This document shows positions 35,003-45,275 of a DNA stretch of 64,000 nucleotides, in pieces (positions within the stretch are counted from its first letter, which is position 1; each line of letters opens with the position of its first letter). Origin of the DNA: an uncultured Saprospiraceae bacterium. GTDB taxonomy: Bacteria > Bacteroidota > Bacteroidia > Chitinophagales > Saprospiraceae. The stretch is from contig CALLWB010000042.1 of assembly GCA_938016265.1 (NCBI GenBank), positions 1 to 64,000 of the forward strand, in the 5' to 3' direction. The notes under the pieces were generated by a model that saw nothing but the letters and a program-made list of their open reading frames with translations, was not told the DNA's origin and did not search any database. A program made the translations under genes and the position numbers.

Positions 35003-35935
35003 ATGAAACCATTTAACTCTCTAATTATAGTTTTTCTATGTATATCCTCTATGCTGCTAAGTAGTGTAATCCTTCAAGGACAATGTACAATAGTTTCTGC
35101 GACTACCAATCTATCAATGGTAACAAGCAGTTATAATACGTCCATCCCTGCCACAAATGGCCCTAGTGGTTGTGGCGATTATTGTGGCTTACTTTGTACG
35201 AATACTTTTCTAATTGCGTATGGTAATTTAGACGGTGCAGTTACAATAACTACTGGGACTAATTATGACCAAATTATTGTAGATTTTGGAGCATTATCTA
35301 ATGTATCTGGCAATACGGAGTATTTAGAGATATTGATTGATGGGCAGTTTTATGATTTAACTCAAGGTTCAAGTTCCTATGTGAACACCTGTGGTACAGC
35401 GTTTGTAACAACTCCAGGCAATACTTCTTATACAGGTAAAGTTGGAGTTATCGCTGCCTCTTCGGCAGCTGGAGGCGGAAAAATAACCATAAATTTAGAT
35501 TGTACCGTTAATGCCGCCTCAAGTATAACAGCACAAGTAATTAATGTTGGTGGCTCTGCGGAAGGTATTTTAGCCCAGTTTCAGTTTTGCGATACAGGTA
35601 TTAGCTTGCCTACCTGCAATTGTGACCTCACCGATGTTACCTTGGATTGTGATGGGGATGGTGTGGACAACGGCACAGAAATGACCAACAATACGAATCC
35701 AGAGGACCCGTGTGTGCCTAATCCAAATCCAAATGTTACTGGTACAAGCGACTTATGCGCCGCATTAATCGCTTACCCTGCTTTAGGACCATGTGACTGG
35801 GATGATGATGGAGATGACAATACAACGGAATGTGCCAACAATACTGATCCATATTGCGATCAAAGTAATGCAGCCAATCCTACGGGGACTTGCTGTGCTG
35901 CGGGAACTGCTGCTCCAATATTTGGTGGAAATTAA
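35003..35935 (+). CDS. Secreted Ser/Thr/Asn-rich protein with Ca-binding type repeats
   Basis: This is a 310-residue protein with a signal peptide (LIIVFLCISSMLLSSVILQG). Residues about 35-200 are a beta-rich domain with spaced cysteines. Residues about 210-290 carry Asp-rich, thrombospondin type 3-like segments (DCDGDGVDNGTEMTNNTNPE and DWDDDGDDNTTECANNTDPY), which normally bind calcium. The end (TCCAAGTAAPIFGGN) is not a T9SS sorting domain, so the protein may be truncated or secreted another way. Function unknown; a surface or secreted role is likely. Confidence 0.75.
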   Translation: MKPFNSLIIVFLCISSMLLSSVILQGQCTIVSATTNLSMVTSSYNTSIPATNGPSGCGDYCGLLCTNTFLIAYGNLDGAVTITTGTNYDQIIVDFGALSNVSGNTEYLEILIDGQFYDLTQGSSSYVNTCGTAFVTTPGNTSYTGKVGVIAASSAAGGGKITINLDCTVNAASSITAQVINVGGSAEGILAQFQFCDTGISLPTCNCDLTDVTLDCDGDGVDNGTEMTNNTNPEDPCVPNPNPNVTGTSDLCAALIAYPALGPCDWDDDGDDNTTECANNTDPYCDQSNAANPTGTCCAAGTAAPIFGGN

Positions 35936-36121
35936 TTCTCCTTTTCGAAATAACTATGGGTGGGTGATTAGTGTAGTATTCAATCGACTGTGTTTTGGTA
36001 ATTCTATTATCTGGTTCTATATAACAAATTGTTATTAGTAAACCACCAAGTTAATCAGGGATAAAAAATCTACAATCCTTAGCAGACATTGCCATTAGAC
36101 TATTAACAATTACGCCAATAA

Positions 36122-37447
36122 CTAGCCGCCAACTTGCTCCAAATGGTCGTCCCAATTTTTCACCTTAGGGTCCCCTAATTTACCTACAGATTTACCGACC
36201 AACATAGCGACAGTAGCGTCCCCCGTCACATTAATGACCGTACGACACATATCCAGTGGTCGATCTACCGCAAAAATCAACGCCAAACCAATAGCCAATT
36301 TCTCCGCTGGAAATCCAATAGACTCCAATACAACCACCAGCATCACCATCCCTGCTCCCGGCACGGCAGCAGAACCAATAGAGGCCAAGGTAGCAGTAAG
36401 CACAATTGTCAGCATATCGCCAATAGACAGATCAAATTGCAGCGCTTGTGCGATGAAGACCGCCGCAACTGCTTGATAGAGACTTGTTCCATCCATATTG
36501 ACGGTGGCGCCTACTGGACAGACAAAGCTGGCAACTTCTTTTTCTACGCCTAGGTGTTCTTCCACGCACTCCATCGTTACTGGAAGCGTCGCAGCACTGG
36601 AACTTGTGGAAAACGCAACAAGTTGAGCAGGACTTATTCCCTTGAGGAAAGACAATGGGTTTCTGCCAGTCAATAGCTTTACCGCCATCAAATAAACAGC
36701 CACCATCAGCAATAATCCCAGCAAAACAGAAAAGGCATACCACGCCAACATCGCGATAACGCCTGTACCAATTTTTACAATCACATTGGCAAGCAGTGCA
36801 AATACGGCTACAGGAGCAATAAGCATGATAAGATCTACCATTTTTAGAACAATGTCATTGAGACCATCAAAAAACGACTTCACCCCAATAACTTTCTCAT
36901 TGGGTACCAGCAGCATGCTAATACCAAAAAAGATCGCAAAGAAAATAACCTCTAGCATTCTACCGTTACTTGCACCAGCACTAATAAAGTTGTCAGGAAC
37001 CATTTTAACGAAAAAATCAAGTGGACCTGCCTCTTTTTGAGCTTGGGCTGTATTCAATTTGGTGACAACACTAGGGTCGTCGGCGTAGTCTTTTTCCAAT
37101 TGCTCTATGGCGGTTTGAGACATGCCTTTTCCTGGCTGAATAATGTTTACAATACCCAGTCCAATGGTAACTGCAATCACCGTGGTCATCAAATAAATAC
37201 CAATCGTCCGGCCACCAATCTTTGAGAATTTAGAAATATCATTGAGATCAGAAATCCCCTTGATCAAGGAAGCCAAAATCAACGGAATCGCAATCAACTT
37301 CAATAATTTTACGAATATAATTCCGAAAGGATAAATCCAGTCTTTAACAAACGCTGCACCATTGGGCACACTTTTCATCAGGATGCCAAAGATGACCCCT
37401 GCAATCATTCCAATCATTATCTGCCAGTGAAGCGCCAATTTTTTCAT
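36122..37447 (-). CDS. Dicarboxylate/amino acid:cation symporter (DAACS family)
   Basis: This 441-residue membrane transporter has the DAACS hallmarks: a Ser-rich re-entrant loop (AFSTSSSAATLPVTMECVEE near residue 280), NMDGTSLYQAVAAVFIAQ near 320, and GIPMVMLVVVL-like and FAVDRPLDMCRTVINVTGDA near 390-410. These bind acidic amino acids or C4-dicarboxylates with cotransported sodium or protons. It is the same strand as the glycan locus but 168 bp downstream of the GH3 stop, so a separate role is more likely. Confidence 0.92.
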   Translation of the reverse strand: MKKLALHWQIMIGMIAGVIFGILMKSVPNGAAFVKDWIYPFGIIFVKLLKLIAIPLILASLIKGISDLNDISKFSKIGGRTIGIYLMTTVIAVTIGLGIVNIIQPGKGMSQTAIEQLEKDYADDPSVVTKLNTAQAQKEAGPLDFFVKMVPDNFISAGASNGRMLEVIFFAIFFGISMLLVPNEKVIGVKSFFDGLNDIVLKMVDLIMLIAPVAVFALLANVIVKIGTGVIAMLAWYAFSVLLGLLLMVAVYLMAVKLLTGRNPLSFLKGISPAQLVAFSTSSSAATLPVTMECVEEHLGVEKEVASFVCPVGATVNMDGTSLYQAVAAVFIAQALQFDLSIGDMLTIVLTATLASIGSAAVPGAGMVMLVVVLESIGFPAEKLAIGLALIFAVDRPLDMCRTVINVTGDATVAMLVGKSVGKLGDPKVKNWDDHLEQVGG

Positions 37448-37615
37448 AGTCGTGTTATTTTATTGCATGTAGAGACAAATTACCATCCTCCTCAATACGG
37501 GTAGATAGCAATTCGCTTACCGCTAAAATAGATTTTTTTTTAATAACCTATACTATGAATGCAGATAGATGATTTATCTAGGCAGCCAATCCAATGTTTT
37601 TATGTTCTTATCGTG

Positions 37616-39931
37616 TTATTTTGAAGAGCTTGGAGAAGCACCTGATTGATAGATAAACGAATCTTTTAACTCACCTATCAGCACTTCAAACTCTCCATCC
37701 TCTGTTATCCATTGATTGTTTGGATTGACAAAGGCAAGATCTTCGGGCTTAACTTGAAAGCTAACCACTTGCGAAGCACCAGGCGCCAATTCTATTTTTT
37801 GAAATCCGCGTAATCGTTTTACTGAAGGCGTGGTGGTAGCGACTTTGTCTGTGATATAGAGTTGGACGACCTCCTTGCCAGCGATCGATCCAGTATTGGT
37901 TACTTTCGTAGAAATGGTCATTGACTGACCGGCTTGTAGTTCTTTTGTATTCAGTGCTAAGTCTTCATATTCAAAGCTAGTATAGCTTAAACCAAATCCA
38001 AACTCCCACTGCGGGTCGAAGGCATTCATACTAAAATCACGGTGCAATAAGTCCGTACCTTTATGATCATAAGTCAACAATGAATTTGCAAACTTTGGAT
38101 ACGTATAGGGCAGTTTCCCGCTAGGATTTACTTCACCAGAAAGAACGTTTGCGATAGCCATTGCCCCTTCATTCCCCGGAAGGTATCCAAGTACAACAGC
38201 CGCTGCATTTTCTTCCGCTTGACGGACAATCCGAGGACGCCCTTCCAACAATACTAACACCACAGGCGTACCAGTAGCAGCTATCGAGTTGACCAATTCA
38301 TACTGAGCAGCTGGCAGGTTCATATCATCCAAATCGCCTGGTTTTTCTGTGTACGTCATTTCTCCTAGACAAACAACCGCTATTTCTACTGATTTTGCAG
38401 CAGATACTGCTAGATCTAAGCTGGTATTCTTATCAAATTCGGCACCATCCACGAAAGTAATATTCTCCTTCCCTAGCCTTCTGGTCAGGGCTTGTACAAC
38501 CGTCATTTTATTTTTGGTGTTGTGTTTTTCATCCGCTCCTTGCCAAGTGTTTGTCCAACCACCGTTTAGACAGTTTAAAGAATTGGCAGTAGGTCCGGTC
38601 ACTAGTATTCTTTGGCCACTTTTTAGGGGTAATATTCCGTTGGTATTTTTTAGTAAAGTAATTGACTCTTCTGCGGCTTCCTGGGCGGCTTTTGCATGTT
38701 TAGCGGATGCAAAATCGGGGTAACGTTCTTTTCCATAAATTGGATTTTCAAACAAATCCAGTTCGTGTTTGACCCTCAAAATTCTAGCTACGGATTCATC
38801 AAGGCGCTTTTCGCTAATTTTTCCTTCGTCTACTAATTCCTTTAATAACACAGGGAAGTCGAGGTCTGTTGGCACCATTGACATATCGATACCTGCATCG
38901 ATAGCCATCTTGATCGCTTCCTTGTAATCATGGGCGACCCGATGTCTAGTGTATAGATATTTGATGTCTTCCCAGTCGGTAACGGCAATCCCTTCAAATC
39001 CTAGCTCCCCTCGCAATACATCCGTCAAAAGCCAGCGACTTATATGCACAGGAATACCGTTTACTTCTCCAGAATTTATCATGATTGTCTTCGCTCCAGC
39101 ATCAATCGCCGCTTTGAAAGTCGGTAGATAATACTCGCGAAGTTGTGCTTCGGGAATCCATGCCTGTGTTCTGTCCTTACCTGTGATTGGTGTACTGTAT
39201 CCAACAAAATGCTTCATGCACGCTGCTACTTTTTCGGGGTGCGCATTGTTATCTCCTTGGTATCCTTGCACCATTGCCGTGCCCATTTCGGAGGCCAGCA
39301 ACACATCTTCTCCAAAAGTTTCCCAGATTCTTGGCCATCTTTGATCTCTGCCGATATCTAGGACTGGAGAGAAATTCCAGGGGATTCCAGAAGCTCGTGT
39401 TTCGTAGGCGGTAATCACTCCGGTCGTTTTTGCCAGTGCGGTGTTCCAGGTAGCTGCAAGACCGATTTGTTGTGGGAATAAGGTTGCGTCTTTTGTATAA
39501 TTTGTCCCATGGATCGCATCAATACCGTACAAAACGGGGATGCCTGTTTTCTTTTCTTTCATGGCCATTTCCTGGATGTCTCCAATGATTTCGTGCCAAT
39601 GGTCTTGAGAATAAGAATGCCCACCAGCATTCAGGATAGAGCCTACTCTCAGATCTACCAATGCTTTTTTCATCTTAGCTTTATCCAGCTGATGGGGTTC
39701 TTTTAAGTTATACACCTCGCCGACAGAGAGCATGTCTATCGTCAGCTGTGTCATTTCTCCTATCTTGTCTTTAACGGTCATTTTTGCAAGCAGGGATTTT
39801 ACCTTACGGTTAATTTTCGCCTTACTTTTATTGTCAGATATATCTGTATCATCTGCGAGTTGACTCCCCATAAGCAGGAAACCTAATCCAACAAAACAAC
39901 AAATTACCATACCTACGATAATCGATCTCAT
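37616..39931 (-). CDS. GH3 beta-glucosidase
   Basis: This is a 771-residue exported enzyme with signal-type hydrophobic N-terminus. The GH3 N-domain holds the nucleophile in GIAVTDWEDIKYL (Asp near residue 318), preceded by KHFVGYS and GSGYGAN-like motifs such as MINSGEVNGIPVH. The C-domain starts near 420 (ESITLLKNTNGILPL, LVTGPTANS) and a fibronectin III-like domain ends the protein (QWEFGFGLSYTSFEYEDLAL, PSVKRLRGFQKIEL). Length and order match BglX-type beta-glucosidases, which release glucose from beta-linked oligosaccharides. It is the last gene of the glycan locus, 65 bp after the symporter, and would finish the oligosaccharides made by the GH16 enzyme. Confidence 0.93.
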   Translation of the reverse strand: MRSIIVGMVICCFVGLGFLLMGSQLADDTDISDNKSKAKINRKVKSLLAKMTVKDKIGEMTQLTIDMLSVGEVYNLKEPHQLDKAKMKKALVDLRVGSILNAGGHSYSQDHWHEIIGDIQEMAMKEKKTGIPVLYGIDAIHGTNYTKDATLFPQQIGLAATWNTALAKTTGVITAYETRASGIPWNFSPVLDIGRDQRWPRIWETFGEDVLLASEMGTAMVQGYQGDNNAHPEKVAACMKHFVGYSTPITGKDRTQAWIPEAQLREYYLPTFKAAIDAGAKTIMINSGEVNGIPVHISRWLLTDVLRGELGFEGIAVTDWEDIKYLYTRHRVAHDYKEAIKMAIDAGIDMSMVPTDLDFPVLLKELVDEGKISEKRLDESVARILRVKHELDLFENPIYGKERYPDFASAKHAKAAQEAAEESITLLKNTNGILPLKSGQRILVTGPTANSLNCLNGGWTNTWQGADEKHNTKNKMTVVQALTRRLGKENITFVDGAEFDKNTSLDLAVSAAKSVEIAVVCLGEMTYTEKPGDLDDMNLPAAQYELVNSIAATGTPVVLVLLEGRPRIVRQAEENAAAVVLGYLPGNEGAMAIANVLSGEVNPSGKLPYTYPKFANSLLTYDHKGTDLLHRDFSMNAFDPQWEFGFGLSYTSFEYEDLALNTKELQAGQSMTISTKVTNTGSIAGKEVVQLYITDKVATTTPSVKRLRGFQKIELAPGASQVVSFQVKPEDLAFVNPNNQWITEDGEFEVLIGELKDSFIYQSGASPSSSK

Positions 39932-39996
39932 ATCTATAATTTAATAATCTACTAATGAATAGTTAATCGCCATCCACAAAACCTGTTGCAAGCTTA

Positions 39997-41691
39997 CTAG
40001 CCAGCCATTCCCCATGGGCTAAACCAAATCCATAAACCGATCACCAGTCCAATCAGGATAAGGGTTAGAATAAAATCTTTGTTTTGTAATAAATTGTCTA
40101 CGGCAGCAACTCCTTTCGAATAGGTCACATCCTTCAATTTCTCATCAGAATGTTGTGGAGCGGTAAGACTAACCAGAATGAGCACAGCAGAACAAATCAG
40201 GAACAAAATAACTGCAAAATGCAGGAAGTTGATGCTCACCAACTGGTTGATAAAGGAACCCTCTGCTACCACCATTGTTTTTGAACCAACCAGGTACTCA
40301 AAAACCAGTCGCCCCCCTCCTAGTACAAACCCTGTCCAAAGCGAAGCCATCGCCCCTCTTGCATTCAATCGTTTGATAAATAATCCAAGAAGAAACACTG
40401 AAGCAATTGGTGGTGAAATGTACGCCTGAATACTTTGTAAGTATTTGAAAATCCCTTCGCCTTCTGTCATCGTTTTCATCAAAGGAATCCAAAGAAGTCC
40501 CGTCGCAACAAGGAAAACCGTTGCAATCTGACCAACTCTTACTAGCTGTTTTTCCGGTGTATTTGGATAATATTTTTTGTAAAAATCTATAGTAAATAAG
40601 GTCGAGCAGGAATTAAAAACAGAAGACAGCGAGCTCATCAAAGCCGCCAGTAGTCCAGCTGTCACCAATCCTTTAAACCCGACTGGCAGATAGTTCATAA
40701 CCAACGCAGGCAATGCCGCATCGTATTCTGTTTCTCCAGCGGCATTTTTCAATAAATCCGCATTTTCCAAAGACAAAGAGTAGGCAATTATCCCTGGTAT
40801 CACAAACAAAAACAGCGGCAATAACTTTAAAAAACCAGCAAATATAGTTCCTTTTCTAGCCTGGCTTAGATCTTTTGCAGAAAGTACCCGTTGAACGATA
40901 AACTGGTCTGTACACCAATACCAAACGCCTAGTATCGGAGCGCCAAAAACAATTCCTGTCCAAGGATAAGAAGTATCACTTCCTGGTCTCCAAAGGTTGA
41001 AAAACTTAGACCCCTCTCCTTCTGGAACTGAAGCATAAACACTACTGACTACTTCCCCCCAGCCACCAGCCGCTTGCAATCCGAAGTAAGTGACGGCTAA
41101 CGAGCCTCCGATCAGAACAAACATTTGCATCATATCTGTATAGATTACAGCACGTAATCCACCAAATACAGTATATACTCCTGTTGCTACAACAACCAAC
41201 ACGGCGCCCAACCAGAAATCTACTCCTAGCATTACCTCAAAGACAAGAGCGCCTGCAAAAATCGTTACAGATATCTTGGTTAAAACATAGGCAAAAATCG
41301 AAATTAGAGACAAATAAGTTCGTGCTCCTGCAGAGTATCGACGCTCCAAAAATTCAGGCATCGTGAATACACCAGACTTCAAATAAAAAGGTACAAATAT
41401 CCATCCTAGTACAATCAAAATCAAGGTCGCGAGGATCTCAAAGTTTGCTGTTGGCATGTCTCCACGCGCTCCTGCTCCTGCAAGCCCAACAAGGTGCTCC
41501 GAGCCAATATTAGAAGCAAACAAAGAAGCTCCAATAACAAACCATCCAGCATTTTTACCTGCTAGGAAATAGTCGACAGAATTTTTCTCTCCCGCATCTT
41601 TTCGATTTGCCCAAAAGGCAATGAAAAAGACAAGTCCAAAGTAAAAACAAATGACTAACCAGTCGAATGTTTGAATGTTAGCAAGTATCAT
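39997..41691 (-). CDS. Sodium/sugar symporter (SSS family)
   Basis: This is a 564-residue transporter with about 14 transmembrane helices. The SSS signature is clear: SVDYFLAGKNAGWFVIGASL (N-terminal), GLAGAGARGDMPTANFE, YTVFGGLRAVIYTDMMQMFV near residue 180, and GLLAALMSSLSSVFNSCSTL near 350. The family couples sodium to sugar, or sometimes other solutes. Its place between the GH16 and GH3 genes, with gaps of 9 and 65 bp, points to glucose or a glucan oligosaccharide as substrate. Confidence 0.92.
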   Translation of the reverse strand: MILANIQTFDWLVICFYFGLVFFIAFWANRKDAGEKNSVDYFLAGKNAGWFVIGASLFASNIGSEHLVGLAGAGARGDMPTANFEILATLILIVLGWIFVPFYLKSGVFTMPEFLERRYSAGARTYLSLISIFAYVLTKISVTIFAGALVFEVMLGVDFWLGAVLVVVATGVYTVFGGLRAVIYTDMMQMFVLIGGSLAVTYFGLQAAGGWGEVVSSVYASVPEGEGSKFFNLWRPGSDTSYPWTGIVFGAPILGVWYWCTDQFIVQRVLSAKDLSQARKGTIFAGFLKLLPLFLFVIPGIIAYSLSLENADLLKNAAGETEYDAALPALVMNYLPVGFKGLVTAGLLAALMSSLSSVFNSCSTLFTIDFYKKYYPNTPEKQLVRVGQIATVFLVATGLLWIPLMKTMTEGEGIFKYLQSIQAYISPPIASVFLLGLFIKRLNARGAMASLWTGFVLGGGRLVFEYLVGSKTMVVAEGSFINQLVSINFLHFAVILFLICSAVLILVSLTAPQHSDEKLKDVTYSKGVAAVDNLLQNKDFILTLILIGLVIGLWIWFSPWGMAG

Positions 41692-41700
41692 AGTGTGGTG

Positions 41701-42903
41701 TTATTGCGTTTGGAATACCCGGATATAATCAACAATCATTCGTTGTGGAAAATTAGTAGAGCTGTCAGGACTCCCTGGCCAGTTACCACCTACTGCTACA
41801 TTAAACAAAAAGTAAAAATTTTCATTGAAGGGATAGATATTTGATCCGACTACTGCTGGAGTAAACTCATGGAAAAAGACATCATCTATGTACCATTGTA
41901 TCTTATCTTCTACCCAGACAATAGAGAATACATGAAACTCATCAATGTACTTTTGCCCTCCTTGAAGCATCAAACTATTACCACTGGTGATACTTCCTCC
42001 GCCTGCTGGTCCATAGTGGCAGGTACCATGCACGGTGCTTGGTGAGTGGCCTACTAACTCCATAATATCGATTTCGCCACTTGTTGGCCAACCGCCATGC
42101 ACCCATTCGTTGGGCAACATCCATAAGGCTGGCCAAACACCTCGGCCTTCTGGCAACTTAGCGCGGATATCAACTCTTCCAAATTTGAAAAATTTCTTTC
42201 CTTCTGTTTTAATTCTTGAAGAAGTGTAAGATTTGCCTCCTGCATTTTCTTTTTTGGCCTCCAACACGAGATACCCTTCCTGAAAATAACAATTGCTTGA
42301 GCTATTTGTATAATATTGCTCTTCGTTGTTGCCCCATCCACAAAGGCTAGGACAACCATCTCCCAGCTCAAACGTCCAATCGTCTAGATTGAGGCTGGTC
42401 CCATTAAATTCGTCTTGCCAGATCAGATCATATCCAGTATAATTTGTGGGAGTCGAATATCCGGTATCATCGATGACCAATTGTGTATCGTCGTTGCGAA
42501 TAGTTCCAGTTCCTTTATTGTCAGCAAGTACTGCATTTACAGGATCAAATATTTCTACTTCGAAAATCTCATCGCCTTCACTCAATTCGTCGGTAAGGAC
42601 ACTGATGAGGATATTCCCGGAAGTCTGTCCGGGAGGAATTACCAAGTTGCCATTAGATACTGGAAGAAAATCTTCTCCAGCAACTGCAGTGCCAGCTTCT
42701 GTTTTGTAACTCACTGAGACTTGATCGGCAGAGACAGCATTAATAGTCACTTTAAACTCAAAACTTGTGGTAGTCGTATTTCCTTCAAGGAAGGTAAAAT
42801 CGCCCACGGACAATTGAGGAAGGACTTTTGGTGGCTCTTCTTTTTTGCAGGAAGCAGCCAAACCAAGGACTAACACTCCTATTAATAATAAAAATTTGTT
42901 CAT
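41701..42903 (-). CDS. GH16 endo-beta-glucanase lipoprotein with Calx-beta domain
   Basis: This is a 400-residue lipoprotein (LGLAASC, Cys19). Residues about 30-140 are a Calx-beta domain (VSVSYKTEAGTAVAGEDFLP, then ELSEGDEIFEVEI). Residues about 155-400 are a GH16 domain with the catalytic EIDIME motif near residue 276 (nucleophile Glu, Asp, acid/base Glu) and TSSRIKTEGKKFFKFGRVDI upstream. The EIDIMEL form is typical of laminarinases and other beta-1,3(4)-glucanases, less so of agarases or carrageenases. It starts 4 bp after the PKD lipoprotein and sits in the operon between it and the symporter. Confidence 0.93.
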   Translation of the reverse strand: MNKFLLLIGVLVLGLAASCKKEEPPKVLPQLSVGDFTFLEGNTTTTSFEFKVTINAVSADQVSVSYKTEAGTAVAGEDFLPVSNGNLVIPPGQTSGNILISVLTDELSEGDEIFEVEIFDPVNAVLADNKGTGTIRNDDTQLVIDDTGYSTPTNYTGYDLIWQDEFNGTSLNLDDWTFELGDGCPSLCGWGNNEEQYYTNSSSNCYFQEGYLVLEAKKENAGGKSYTSSRIKTEGKKFFKFGRVDIRAKLPEGRGVWPALWMLPNEWVHGGWPTSGEIDIMELVGHSPSTVHGTCHYGPAGGGSITSGNSLMLQGGQKYIDEFHVFSIVWVEDKIQWYIDDVFFHEFTPAVVGSNIYPFNENFYFLFNVAVGGNWPGSPDSSTNFPQRMIVDYIRVFQTQ

Positions 42904-42907
42904 CTTG

Positions 42908-43750
42908 TTATTCTACTTTTGATAAAATAAATCTGAAATAACCTGAACCTCCAAGTAATTCTGACTGTAGAAGCATATCTTCTTCTGAAATCGATAAAAT
43001 ATCATAAATCGGCCCGGAATCTTTGGTTCCTATAAATGATCCTTCCGGTAAGATAAGTTGCGTAGATCCACTCCAACCCGTACCAGGACTTAATGACCAG
43101 ATAGCGTTTGGATCTGCGGTAAAAGGTTTTGGTATGTACCCACATTCTGGGAAAATCGTCATCCCGTTATTCAAATAATTGTATTTGTTGTCGGTGTAGA
43201 CGAAGTGATAAACATCGTCTTTTTGATCGTCTACCAAACCATCCTCAGGTGAGGAGTACCATTCATCAGATCCAGGTGATGGGCCAACGATTACTGCACC
43301 TGCAACCGTAGACAAATTCCATTTTTTGCCATCTGCATCACCGCAGCCTCCAGTTAACCAAATCAAGTAGTCATCGTTGCAAAGACTTCCATCTGATTGT
43401 GCGATATTGACGGTCTGTGTTGCTGATCCAGTGCCACCTCGCCCTGCAACAGTCAAGGTAACATCGTAATCACCTTGGACAGGGAAATAAGCCGTGTCTA
43501 TCAATATGGAAGAAGTATTACCATTTCCAAAATCCCACAAATGTAGAAAGCCTGGTTCTCCAGTACTTTTAAAAACAACCCGGTTTGGTTCGTTTGTTAC
43601 ATACTCATAAGTGAATCCAGCAATTGGTGCTGCCGGCAACTCAATATCCTCTGCCTCATAAGGTTCACAACCAGAAAATCCAAGTAAGGATACTAGAAAG
43701 AGGAAGAGTCCGAAAAAATTTATATAGCTATTCATAAGAATAATTTTCAT
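42908..43750 (-). CDS. PKD-domain surface lipoprotein of the glycan locus
   Basis: This is a 280-residue lipoprotein (SLLGFSGC, Cys28 from the listed start; an ATG five codons later is also possible). Residues about 40-115 are a PKD domain (HLWDFGNGNTSSILIDTAYF, DYDVTLTVAGRGG). The C-terminal 150 residues (LIWLTGGCGDADGKKWNLST, WSLSPGTGWSGSTQLILPEG) resemble the glycan-binding halves of SusE/SusF-position proteins. It lies 6 bp after susD and 4 bp before the GH16 gene. A role in holding glucan at the cell surface is inferred from position. Confidence 0.82.
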   Translation of the reverse strand: MKIILMNSYINFFGLFLFLVSLLGFSGCEPYEAEDIELPAAPIAGFTYEYVTNEPNRVVFKSTGEPGFLHLWDFGNGNTSSILIDTAYFPVQGDYDVTLTVAGRGGTGSATQTVNIAQSDGSLCNDDYLIWLTGGCGDADGKKWNLSTVAGAVIVGPSPGSDEWYSSPEDGLVDDQKDDVYHFVYTDNKYNYLNNGMTIFPECGYIPKPFTADPNAIWSLSPGTGWSGSTQLILPEGSFIGTKDSGPIYDILSISEEDMLLQSELLGGSGYFRFILSKVE

Positions 43751-43756
43751 TTAATA

Positions 43757-45262
43757 TTAATAACCAAAATTTTGAATAATTGCTCCATTAGAAGCCTGTA
43801 TTTCAGTAAGTGGAATTGGGAATAGTTCGTGGACGTCATCAACAAAATTGAGGCCGTGTGCTCGCATTACTTCACCAGCGCGTCCTTGTCTGACTAAATC
43901 AAAAAATCGGTGTCCTTCTAGCGCTAATTCCAATCGTCTTTCTTTATAGATGGCTTGCAGCAGATCTGGTCCGCTGACACTGATTGGCGGTACTACAAAT
44001 GGTGGATTGTTTCCTCGTGCTCTTTCGCGAACCAAGTTTACAGAATTTCTGGCTGCTCCTTCTGCACCATTATGGTACGCGGCCTCCGCATGCATCAACA
44101 ATACATCAGCATATCGAATAACCCGATCATTGGAGGGTCCGTTGACATTTGGGTCTCCAGTTGGCGCTTCTTCTGACGAGTTGATGAAGTATTTTTTAGC
44201 ATAATAATCATGGAGTTGTCCTGTAGCTGCTTTGGTAAAAACACCACGGTCTCCCATTTGGTCGCCTTCTTGAAAAATGGTGGCAGCCAATCTTGGGTCT
44301 CCAGTTGAAAACTCACTCACTAAATCTTGTGTAGGGATGTTAAATCCATATCCTCCGAACTGGCCTCTTGCCCGTTGGAAAACGTTGGTCAGTGTACCCT
44401 CTGCAAATCGCCCCCAATCACCATTAGAAGCATTCATATATTGAATTTCAAATATCGACCCAGGGCCATTTTCTCCTTGTTGTGTAAAAATGTTTGCAAA
44501 ATCTGGATCCAGAGAATACTCATTGCTGTTGACAATTGCTTCTGCCAGGGGTTGAGCATCTGCAAATTTAGATTGAAACATATAGGCTTTCAACAACATA
44601 GCCTGTGCAGTACCCTGGGTTATTCTTCCTAGTTCGGTCAATGGCATTTGACTCCTTCTTGGTAAATCAGGGATTGCTTCTGTCAGGTCTTTCTCTATTT
44701 GTGCCCAGACTTCAGCTTTTGGCGTTCGCGCCTGGTCAGACTCACTTGGAGAAAGTGTTTTCAAAAGAAGCGGAACATCACCAAAAATAGTTACCAAATT
44801 GTAGTAAAAATAGGCTCTGATAAACTTTACTTCTGCCAACAATCTCACTTGAAGATTGATATCCATTTCAATATCAGGAACTCTTTCCAAGACGATGTTT
44901 GACCGTGCAATACCTTTGTAGGAAGCTAGCCACTCTGATTGTACCAGCTCATTGGTTGCTTGGCCTTCGAAGCGCTCCAGGCGGCCTAAACTAGCGGCAT
45001 CATTGTCTCCTGAGCCACCTTTGATCGCATCATCGGACACGACATCTCCAAAGAACCATCGAAAATGACCGCTGGGAGTCAATTCATATTGTAGCACATC
45101 ATACGCTGCAATAACGGCGCTAACTGCATCCTCCTCTGTCTGATAAAAATTAGCTTCGTCCGTTCCCACAGGATTGTTTCGATCTAGGAAATCCTTTTCA
45201 CAACCTACGGTAAAGAAAAGAATGGAAAGGACGAAAAATGATTGTTTAAGATATATTTTCAT
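43757..45262 (-). CDS. susD: SusD/RagB outer-membrane glycan-binding lipoprotein
   Basis: This is a 501-residue lipoprotein (LFFTVGC, Cys21, then EKDFLDRNNPVG). It has the standard SusD layout: N-terminal TPR-like helices (AVIAAYDVLQYEL, LLAEVKFIRAYFYYNLVTIF, GDVPLLLKT) and the closing RYADVLLMHAEAAYHNG, YKERRLELALEGHRFFDLVR and ELFPIPLTEIQASNG. It acts as the lid and glycan-binding partner of SusC at the outer surface. It follows susC by 13 bp. Confidence 0.96.
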   Translation of the reverse strand: MKIYLKQSFFVLSILFFTVGCEKDFLDRNNPVGTDEANFYQTEEDAVSAVIAAYDVLQYELTPSGHFRWFFGDVVSDDAIKGGSGDNDAASLGRLERFEGQATNELVQSEWLASYKGIARSNIVLERVPDIEMDINLQVRLLAEVKFIRAYFYYNLVTIFGDVPLLLKTLSPSESDQARTPKAEVWAQIEKDLTEAIPDLPRRSQMPLTELGRITQGTAQAMLLKAYMFQSKFADAQPLAEAIVNSNEYSLDPDFANIFTQQGENGPGSIFEIQYMNASNGDWGRFAEGTLTNVFQRARGQFGGYGFNIPTQDLVSEFSTGDPRLAATIFQEGDQMGDRGVFTKAATGQLHDYYAKKYFINSSEEAPTGDPNVNGPSNDRVIRYADVLLMHAEAAYHNGAEGAARNSVNLVRERARGNNPPFVVPPISVSGPDLLQAIYKERRLELALEGHRFFDLVRQGRAGEVMRAHGLNFVDDVHELFPIPLTEIQASNGAIIQNFGY

Positions 45263-45275
45263 GAATACAATGTTT